This document shows positions 1 to 4,577 of a stretch of 7,769 nucleotides of DNA, in pieces. The notes below the pieces were generated by a model. The model was given only the letters and a program-made list of their open reading frames with translations. It did no database searches and had not been told where the DNA came from. Each line of letters starts with the position of its first letter. Position 1 is the first letter of the stretch. The position numbers and the translations under genes were made by a program. The DNA is taken from contig JAWXUG010000071.1 in assembly GCA_044432885.1 (NCBI GenBank), positions 1 through 7,769 of the forward strand, written 5' to 3'. The DNA comes from CAYJNO01 sp044432885. GTDB lineage: Bacteria > Bacillota_I > Bacilli_A > Erysipelotrichales > Erysipelotrichaceae.

Positions 1-5
1 TAGTA

Positions 6-11
6 TATAAT
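6..11 (+). promoter_or_regulatory. possible -10 box for the cysteine-rich gene
   Basis: TATAAT lies 23 nt before the ATG at 35, a perfect match to the sigma-A -10 consensus. The matching -35 would fall outside the window, so the call rests on one hexamer in AT-rich DNA. If it is real, the 5' leader is only about 15-20 nt, with the ribosome binding site AAGGGGA at 20-26 close to the transcript start. Confidence 0.3.
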
Positions 12-34
12 AACGTAGTAAGGGGAATAAAACA

Positions 35-430
35 ATGGACAATGTAGTAAATGCTGAAAAATATCGCAAAAGAGGTTGTAATTGCTCGCAAACAATATTG
101 TGTACTTATTATCAATCTTGTCATTTAGATGAGGATACAGCTTTTAAAATAGCAGAGGGATTAGGGGCTGGAGCTGGTGTAAAAAGCTTGTGCGGAGCTG
201 CAAGTGCGATGGCAATGGTAATTGGATGTTTAAATAGTGATGGCATAGCTAATAAAGGTACTAGCAAAGCTACATCATATAAGAGTGTCAGTATTTATAT
301 GGATGCTTTTAAGGAGAAATTTGGAAGTTTAATCTGTAGCGAGCTAAAGGCTAATAAAATCCCTTGTGATGAGCTTATTTATGAATGTGTAAAATATATT
401 GAAAACTATATGGAACAGAGCACAGAATAA
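35..430 (+). CDS. C_GCAxxG_C_C family redox-active protein
   Basis: A 131-residue cytoplasmic protein with nine cysteines (15, 17, 23, 29, 53, 65, 101, 111, 118). It follows the pattern of the C_GCAxxG_C_C family: an N-terminal NCSQ-type segment (16-19), a Gly-rich stretch GLGAGAG (42-48), a CGA motif (Cys53-Gly54-Ala55), then FGSLIC (96-101) and later cysteines. The family is described as redox-active, probably using cysteine pairs or metal, but its substrate is not established. In the motif after CGA, Ser57-Ala58 stand where many members have Gly. There is no signal peptide or membrane segment. The ATG at 35 is supported by AAGGGGA at 20-26. No terminator is visible between it and the rplU promoter, so its transcript may run on, but it looks like a separate unit. 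The family assignment is from motif recall. Confidence 0.72.
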   Translation: MDNVVNAEKYRKRGCNCSQTILCTYYQSCHLDEDTAFKIAEGLGAGAGVKSLCGAASAMAMVIGCLNSDGIANKGTSKATSYKSVSIYMDAFKEKFGSLICSELKANKIPCDELIYECVKYIENYMEQSTE

Positions 431-441
431 AGAATCTTTGA

Positions 442-470
442 TTGACTTGTATAGGGACTTATGGTAATAT
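442..470 (+). promoter_or_regulatory. sigma-A promoter of rplU-prp-rpmA
   Basis: TTGACT (442-447) and TAATAT (465-470) are separated by exactly 17 nt, and TGG directly before the -10 box makes it an extended -10. Each hexamer differs from consensus at one position. Transcription should begin near 476-478, leaving a leader of a little over 100 nt before rplU. This is the strongest promoter in the window, as expected for a ribosomal protein operon. Confidence 0.85.
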
Positions 471-476
471 ACTCAT

Positions 477-583
477 GTTGTAGGCACTTTTATGTTGCTC
501 GCAACCGCTCAAACTAGGATTAAGTGTGATAATTCACCTCCTATATTGGCGAGTCTCAAGTAAAAATAGAAGGAGGTGCAATT
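477..583 (+). ncRNA. L21 leader RNA (rplU operon leader)
   Basis: A structured 5' leader sits directly upstream of rplU, where the L21 leader RNA of low-GC Gram-positives is found. Visible elements: a hairpin GTTG/CAAC (494-497 with 502-505, loop CTCG); CTCGC (498-502) that could instead pair with GCGAG (549-553); and a composite hairpin TAGGA (515-519) with TCCTA (539-543) enclosing GTGA/TCAC (526-529 with 534-537, loop TAAT). A competing pairing joins 529-542 to the rplU Shine-Dalgarno and start codon at 571-585, with one bulged C at 579. The leader class is known, with regulation by the encoded r-protein suspected. The switch model is my inference from the pairings. Confidence 0.8.
571..578 (+). 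promoter_or_regulatory. rplU Shine-Dalgarno, target of leader pairing
   Basis: AGGAGGTG, a near-perfect anti-16S match, 5 nt before the ATG at 584. Its exact reverse complement CACCTCCT occurs in the leader at 535-542, and the pairing extends through AATT on both sides of the bulged C579 into the start codon. Access to this site therefore probably depends on leader folding. Confidence 0.85.
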
Positions 584-898
584 ATGTACGCAGTAATCGA
601 AACTGGTGGAAAACAACTTCATGTTGAAGAAGGACAATCAATTTTTGTTGAAAAATTAGATGTAGAAGAAGGAGCTACTGTTGAATTTGACAAAGTAGTT
701 TTAGTTTCAACTAAAACAGTAAAAGTTGGTACACCATATGTTGCAGGTGCAAAAGTTGTTTGTAAAGTTGAAAAACATGGTAAAGACAAGAAAATTATTA
801 TTTTCAAGTACAAATCGAAAAAAGGTTCAACTAGAAGAAAACAAGGTCATCGTCAACCATATACAAAACTGACTGTTGAAAGTATCAACACTAAATAA
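584..898 (+). CDS. rplU: 50S ribosomal protein L21
   Basis: A 104-residue protein, normal for bL21 (about 100-105). It starts with the characteristic MYAVIETGGKQ and ends in the conserved basic region around residues 74-95 (FKYKSKKGSTRRKQGHRQPYT), which contacts 23S rRNA. bL21 is an assembly-associated protein of the large subunit. The start is fixed by AGGAGGTG at 571-578. It is the first gene of the rplU-prp-rpmA operon, and its stop codon is followed by a single G and then the prp ATG. Expression is probably controlled by the leader RNA upstream. Nothing is missing or unusual in the protein itself. Confidence 0.98.
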   Translation: MYAVIETGGKQLHVEEGQSIFVEKLDVEEGATVEFDKVVLVSTKTVKVGTPYVAGAKVVCKVEKHGKDKKIIIFKYKSKKGSTRRKQGHRQPYTKLTVESINTK

Positions 899-899
899 G

Positions 900-1211
900 A
901 TGATACATATCAACATTCATCAATTAGAAAATAGTATTACAAAGATTCAAGTGAAAGGACATGCTAATTATGCTCAACATGGAGAAGATTTAGTATGTGC
1001 TGGAGTATCCTCAATCATGATAGGTTTGTTGAATGCTCTTGATGAATATAAAAAAGATGTAGACATGAGTGTAAACGAAGGTTTTATTGAAATATTAGTA
1101 AATGATATCAAAGATAAAGACTTGCAGTTAATGCTTCAAGTTGCATTGATTCAATTAAAAACAATGGAAGAAAGTTATTCTAACTATATTGGAATAGAAA
1201 AGGAGGTATAA
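900..1211 (+). CDS. prp: ribosomal-processing cysteine protease Prp
   Basis: A 103-residue protein matching the Prp (YsxB) family, about 105 residues in staphylococci. The catalytic pair is visible as His21 in KGHANYAQHGEDLVCAG and Cys33 twelve residues later, the spacing seen in characterised Prp. The family cleaves the N-terminal extension of ribosomal protein L27 before it joins the 50S subunit, and the substrate is encoded by the next gene. I chose the ATG at 900, one base after the rplU stop, because it gives the usual family N-terminus; an in-frame TTG at 876 inside rplU is less likely. There is no good Shine-Dalgarno before 900, so translation probably depends on ribosomes ending rplU. 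The last codons contain the rpmA ribosome binding site. Confidence 0.95.
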   Translation: MIHINIHQLENSITKIQVKGHANYAQHGEDLVCAGVSSIMIGLLNALDEYKKDVDMSVNEGFIEILVNDIKDKDLQLMLQVALIQLKTMEESYSNYIGIEKEV

Positions 1212-1214
1212 ACC

Positions 1215-1499
1215 ATGAAATTTTTATTAGATATACAATTATTTGCATCTAAAAAGGGTGTAGGTTCTACTAAAAATGGTCGTGATTCTCATTCAAAACG
1301 TTTAGGTTCTAAAAAGTCTGATGGAGAATACGCAACTGCTGGTTCAATTTTATACCGTCAACGTGGTACGAAGATTCATCCGGGAACTAATGTTGGACGT
1401 GGTGGAGATGACACATTATTTGCTAAGTGTCATGGAATTGTAAAATTCGAACGTTTAGGAAAAGATAAGAAACAAGTTTCTGTTTATCCTATAGCATAA
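1215..1499 (+). CDS. rpmA: 50S ribosomal protein L27, precursor with cleavable extension
   Basis: A 94-residue bL27. After an N-terminal extension (MKFLLDIQLF, 1-10) comes the conserved mature start ASKKGVGSTKNGRDS, then GSILYRQRGTKIHPG and VGRGGDDTLFAK. The mature N-terminal tail reaches the peptidyl transferase centre, so the extension must be removed. By analogy with the staphylococcal LNLQFF|ASKKG site, Prp should cut between Phe10 and Ala11. The ATG at 1215 follows AGGAGGT (1201-1207), which overlaps the end of prp; only three bases separate the prp stop from this start. The gene is followed at once by an intrinsic terminator. Confidence 0.98.
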   Translation: MKFLLDIQLFASKKGVGSTKNGRDSHSKRLGSKKSDGEYATAGSILYRQRGTKIHPGTNVGRGGDDTLFAKCHGIVKFERLGKDKKQVSVYPIA

Positions 1500-1501
1500 T
1501 C

Positions 1502-1528
1502 ATTCCCCATTTATTGGGGAATTTTTTT
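1502..1528 (+). terminator. intrinsic terminator after rpmA
   Basis: A perfect hairpin, ATTCCCCA (1502-1509) with TGGGGAAT (1515-1522) around a 5-nt loop, is followed by a run of T to 1528. It lies 3 nt after the rpmA stop. No convincing promoter is visible between it and obg, so it may allow partial readthrough into obg. Confidence 0.92.
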
Positions 1529-1560
1529 AGCATTTTAAAGATAAGAAAAGAGGTGAATAA

Positions 1561-2847
1561 ATGTTTATAGATCGCGTAAAAATAAAACTTAAAGCAGGTG
1601 ATGGTGGTAATGGTATTGTTGCCTTTAGACGTGAAAAATATGTGCCACTAGGAGGACCTGCTGGTGGTGATGGCGGTAAAGGTGGTTCAATTATATTTGA
1701 AGTTGATACCAATAAATCGACATTACTTGACTTAAGATACAACAGATTACTTAAGGCTGAAGATGGTGGTTTAGGTAAAATAAAAAAAATGCACGGAAAA
1801 GATGGGGATGATGTGATTGTTAAAGTTCCTGCCGGAAGTGTTGTTAAAAATATTGAAAATGATGCTATTATTGCAGACTTAACTAAGGTAGGACAGCGTG
1901 TTGTGATTGCAGCAGGTGGAAAAGGTGGTCGTGGAAACTGGCATTTTGCTACTGGACGTAATAGCGCCCCTGAATATTGTGAACAGGGAGAACCAGGAGA
2001 TCAATTAGAAATTTCTGTAGAATTAAAACTATTGGCTGATGTTGGACTTGTTGGGTTTCCATCAGTAGGTAAATCTACATTATTATCTGTTGTTTCAAAA
2101 GCTAAACCTGAAATTGCCGATTATCATTTTACTACTATTACACCGAATTTAGGAATGGTAAAAGTAAGTGATGGTCGCTCTTTTGTTATGGCAGATTTGC
2201 CAGGCTTAATTGAAGGGGCATCTCAAGGTAAAGGGTTAGGACATCAATTTTTAAGACATATCGAGCGTTGTCGTGTCATTTTACATGTTGTAGATATGGG
2301 GGCAAATGATGGAAGAGATCCAATTGATGATTATCAAATCATTCGTGATGAACTTGCACAATATCAAATGCGACTTACTGAAAGACCAGAAGTGGTGATT
2401 GCGAATAAGATGGATTTAGAGCGTGCACAAGATAATTTAGCACGTTTTAAAGAAAATTTTCCTAATGTCACAATCTATGAAACGGTAACGATTATTAATG
2501 AAGGATTAGACCCCGTATTATATAAAGTTGCTGATTTACTAGCAACAACTCCAGAATTCCCATTATATGATGAGGAAACAGAACAATTAGGTGTTTTATA
2601 CAAATATGAAGATCCAAAAGATTCGTTTACTGTTGTGAATGAAGGAAATGGTAAATGGCGTATTGAAGGGATTAGAATTGAAAAATTATTCTTACAAACT
2701 GATCTTAAAAATGACGAAAGCACATTACGTTTTGCTACTCAATTGCGTAAACTTGGCGTTGATGAAGTTTTACGTAATAAGGGATGTCAAAATGGTGATA
2801 TTGTTTATATTAAAAATTACGGATTTGAATTCGTCGATGAAGAATAG
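1561..2847 (+). CDS. obg: Obg family GTPase (ObgE/CgtA)
   Basis: A 428-residue protein with the three Obg domains. The Gly-rich Obg fold (about 1-158) contains DGGNGIVAFRREKYVPLGGP. The G domain has G1 GFPSVGKS (165-172), switch I YHFTT (188-192), G3 DLPGL (212-216) and G4 NKMD (282-285). A C-terminal OCT domain (about 350-428) follows, with LGVDEVLRNKG and GDIVYI near its end. Obg binds the 50S subunit and is an essential assembly and stress-signalling GTPase. The length agrees with Bacillus Obg. The ATG at 1561 follows AGAGGTG (1549-1555). One oddity: at the G5 position, where relatives have Ser-Ala (ISAxxxEGL), this protein reads Val309-Thr310 before NEGL. It stands downstream of rpmA, the common order in Firmicutes. 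Confidence 0.98.
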   Translation: MFIDRVKIKLKAGDGGNGIVAFRREKYVPLGGPAGGDGGKGGSIIFEVDTNKSTLLDLRYNRLLKAEDGGLGKIKKMHGKDGDDVIVKVPAGSVVKNIENDAIIADLTKVGQRVVIAAGGKGGRGNWHFATGRNSAPEYCEQGEPGDQLEISVELKLLADVGLVGFPSVGKSTLLSVVSKAKPEIADYHFTTITPNLGMVKVSDGRSFVMADLPGLIEGASQGKGLGHQFLRHIERCRVILHVVDMGANDGRDPIDDYQIIRDELAQYQMRLTERPEVVIANKMDLERAQDNLARFKENFPNVTIYETVTIINEGLDPVLYKVADLLATTPEFPLYDEETEQLGVLYKYEDPKDSFTVVNEGNGKWRIEGIRIEKLFLQTDLKNDESTLRFATQLRKLGVDEVLRNKGCQNGDIVYIKNYGFEFVDEE

Positions 2848-2868
2848 TGGGGATACCTACTATTTTTT
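2843..2868 (+). terminator. intrinsic terminator overlapping the obg stop
   Basis: AATAGTGGG (2843-2851) pairs with CCTACTATT (2856-2864) with one G-T pair and a GATA loop, followed by T's to 2868. The obg stop TAG (2845-2847) lies inside the 5' arm, so a ribosome finishing obg would cover the hairpin. Confidence 0.8.
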
Positions 2869-2869
2869 A

Positions 2870-2898
2870 TTTCTAGTTAATTTAATCTATGATAAAAT
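2870..2898 (+). promoter_or_regulatory. possible promoter of ruvAB
   Basis: TGATAAAAT gives an extended -10 (TAAAAT at 2893-2898) and TTTCTA at 2870-2875 stands 17 nt upstream as a poor -35. TATGAT at 2888-2893 is an alternative -10. A promoter is expected here because a terminator precedes the gene, but the -35 match is weak. No LexA-type GAAC-N4-GTTC site is visible. Confidence 0.4.
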
Positions 2899-2913
2899 AA
2901 AGAGGGTGATAAA

Positions 2914-3489
2914 ATGATAGCATTTATTAAAGGTACGGTTTTTGCGTATAAAATGGATTATGTAATATTAGAAAACAATGGAATAGGATATCGTATTTAT
3001 TTTAATCACCCTGAAGCCTTAGTATTAAATCAGGAAATGACTATTTATACCTATCAACACGTAAGAGAAGATGAAATTAGTTTATTTGGATTTTTAGATT
3101 TGGTCGAACATGATGTTTTTCTAAAATTAATTTCTGTTAAAGGTTTGGGGCCAAAAACTGCTTTAAATATTTTGGGATTTACTACAGCAGATCGTATTAT
3201 CCAAGCTGTTGAAACCAATGATATTGCCTTTATTAAAAAGTTTCCTGGTGTAGGCAATAAAACGGCTTCACAAATTATTCTTGATTTAAAAGGAAAACTA
3301 GTTGAACAAGACAATAATAAGAATGAAACAAATAGTGATATTAAAGATGCAATGGAAGCTTTAAAAGCCTTAGGATACAAAGCAGCTGAAATTAGCTTTT
3401 TAAATAAGGTATTTGAGGAGCAGACTTTAACAAGTGATGAATATATTAAACTTGGCTTAAAATTATTAATGGGCAAGAAAAGAGGGTAG
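2914..3489 (+). CDS. ruvA: Holliday junction branch migration protein RuvA
   Basis: A 191-residue RuvA of usual length. Domain I is an N-terminal OB fold (about 1-62) with YQHVREDEISLFGF; Glu52-Asp53 correspond to the acidic pin that separates strands at the crossover. Domain II carries two helix-hairpin-helix motifs, around 73-88 (VKGLGPKTALNIL) and 107-123 (FPGVGNKTASQII). A polar, Asn-rich linker (131-142) leads to domain III (143-190), which contacts RuvB. RuvA tetramers bind Holliday junctions and load the RuvB motor. The ATG at 2914 follows AGAGGGTG (2901-2908). The last codons include AGAGGG, which serves as the ribosome binding site of ruvB; the two genes are 3 nt apart. Confidence 0.97.
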   Translation: MIAFIKGTVFAYKMDYVILENNGIGYRIYFNHPEALVLNQEMTIYTYQHVREDEISLFGFLDLVEHDVFLKLISVKGLGPKTALNILGFTTADRIIQAVETNDIAFIKKFPGVGNKTASQIILDLKGKLVEQDNNKNETNSDIKDAMEALKALGYKAAEISFLNKVFEEQTLTSDEYIKLGLKLLMGKKRG

Positions 3490-3492
3490 ATT

Positions 3493-4491
3493 TTGGATAG
3501 ATTACTGCAAGCGACAAAAGATGGACAAGATGACGAATTAGCACTTCGCCCTTCAACCATCGATGAATATGTTGGACAGCATGAATTAAAAGACAATTTA
3601 AAAGTGTTTATTCAAGCTGCATTACATCGTGAAGAAACACTGGATCATGTATTGTTGTATGGACCTCCTGGTTTAGGGAAGACAACGCTAGCTTATATAC
3701 TATCTCATGAAATGAATGGTAATATAAAAACTACTAGTGGGCCGAGTATTGAAAGAAGCGGTGATTTGGCCGCTATTTTATCTACGCTTGAAGCAGGGGA
3801 TGTCTTATTTATTGACGAAATCCATCGTTTGCCTAAAATTGTTGAAGAAGTATTATATCCTGCCATGGAAGATTTTTGTATAGATATTGTTGTTGGTAAG
3901 GAAGCATCAGTTCGATCGATTCGTCTTGATTTACCACCATTTACTTTGGTAGGAGCAACCACTCGTGCTGGAGATTTATCAGCACCTTTGCGAGATCGAT
4001 TTGGTATAGTTTCTAAACTTCAATATTACTCCAATGATGAACTTGCTAAAATTATCAAACGTACTTCAAAAGTGCTGAATGTAGGATGTGATGAAGAAGC
4101 AGTGATTGAACTTGCTAAACGCTCACGAGGTACGCCACGTATTGCAAACCGTTTACTGCGCAGAGTACGTGATTTTGCTCAAGTATTTAATAATGGGCAT
4201 ATTACACTTGAAATAGCGCAGGATGCATTGAATCGTTTAAAAGTAGATAGCCTTGGTCTAGATGATGTAGATATACGTTATTTAAGAGGAATCATTGAAC
4301 GTTTTAAAGGTGGCCCTGTAGGACTTGAAGCACTTGCTAGTGCAATTAGTGAGGAACCAATGACTTTAGAAGATGTATACGAACCATACCTTATTCAGTT
4401 AGGTTTTATAAATCGTACACCACGCGGTAGAATGGCTACTGCTAAAGCTTATGAACATTTAAAAATGAATAACGAACAATCTTTATTTTAA
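3493..4491 (+). CDS. ruvB: Holliday junction DNA helicase RuvB
   Basis: A 332-residue AAA+ ATPase, normal for RuvB. Seen: LRPSTIDEYVGQ near the N-terminus, Walker A GPPGLGKTT (57-65), Walker B LFIDEIH (105-111), sensor 1 GATTR (154-158), the arginine-finger region APLRDRFG (164-171), a sensor 2 segment RGTPRIANRLLRRVRDFA, and a C-terminal winged helix with GGPVGLEAL and RTPRGR. RuvB hexamers drive branch migration with RuvA. The start is TTG at 3493, 6 nt after AGAGGG (3481-3486); no in-frame ATG fits the family N-terminus. The rare start may lower RuvB output relative to RuvA or reflect coupling. No ruvC lies in the window, as is usual in Firmicutes. Confidence 0.98.
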   Translation: MDRLLQATKDGQDDELALRPSTIDEYVGQHELKDNLKVFIQAALHREETLDHVLLYGPPGLGKTTLAYILSHEMNGNIKTTSGPSIERSGDLAAILSTLEAGDVLFIDEIHRLPKIVEEVLYPAMEDFCIDIVVGKEASVRSIRLDLPPFTLVGATTRAGDLSAPLRDRFGIVSKLQYYSNDELAKIIKRTSKVLNVGCDEEAVIELAKRSRGTPRIANRLLRRVRDFAQVFNNGHITLEIAQDALNRLKVDSLGLDDVDIRYLRGIIERFKGGPVGLEALASAISEEPMTLEDVYEPYLIQLGFINRTPRGRMATAKAYEHLKMNNEQSLF

Positions 4492-4513
4492 GCTGTATTA
4501 TGCAGCTTTTTTT
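4490..4513 (+). terminator. intrinsic terminator after ruvB
   Basis: AAGCTG (4490-4495) pairs with CAGCTT (4503-4508) around a 7-nt loop, followed by T's to 4513. The first two bases belong to the ruvB TAA stop. It faces the terminator of the convergent gene about 35 nt away. Confidence 0.85.
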
Positions 4514-4546
4514 ATATAGTTTTGCGCTTAATATGATAAGTTTAAT

Positions 4547-4570
4547 AAAAAAAAGCAGAGGTCATCTGCC
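4547..4570 (-). terminator. intrinsic terminator of the 528-residue protein gene
   Basis: Read on the minus strand, GCAGA/TCTGC (plus positions 4555-4559 and 4565-4569) form a short stem with a 5-nt loop, followed by eight U's (A-run 4547-4554). The stem is only 5 bp, or 6 with a G-U pair, but the long U tract makes termination likely. It lies 8 nt after the stop codon. Confidence 0.7.
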
Positions 4571-4577
4571 CTTTACA

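Noticed and set aside
876..899. Earlier TTG start for prp inside rplU
   Set aside because: It would add eight residues not seen in the family and would place the start inside rplU; the ATG at 900 gives the normal N-terminus.
1527..2723. Minus-strand frames opposite obg (1527-1742, 2475-2723)
   Set aside because: Pro/Ser-rich antisense of Gly-rich Obg codons and a similar shadow; no start signals.
2639..2917. 92-codon plus-strand frame overlapping the end of obg
   Set aside because: Mostly inside the Obg OCT domain in another frame and running through the terminator; no family signature.
3054..3596. 180-codon frame on the minus strand opposite ruvA/ruvB
   Set aside because: Ser/Lys/Phe-rich antisense of well-conserved RuvA and RuvB with no ribosome binding site; a shadow frame.
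4514..4546. Possible regulatory element between the convergent terminators
   Set aside because: Only AT-rich sequence with no convincing promoter, repeat or small gene.
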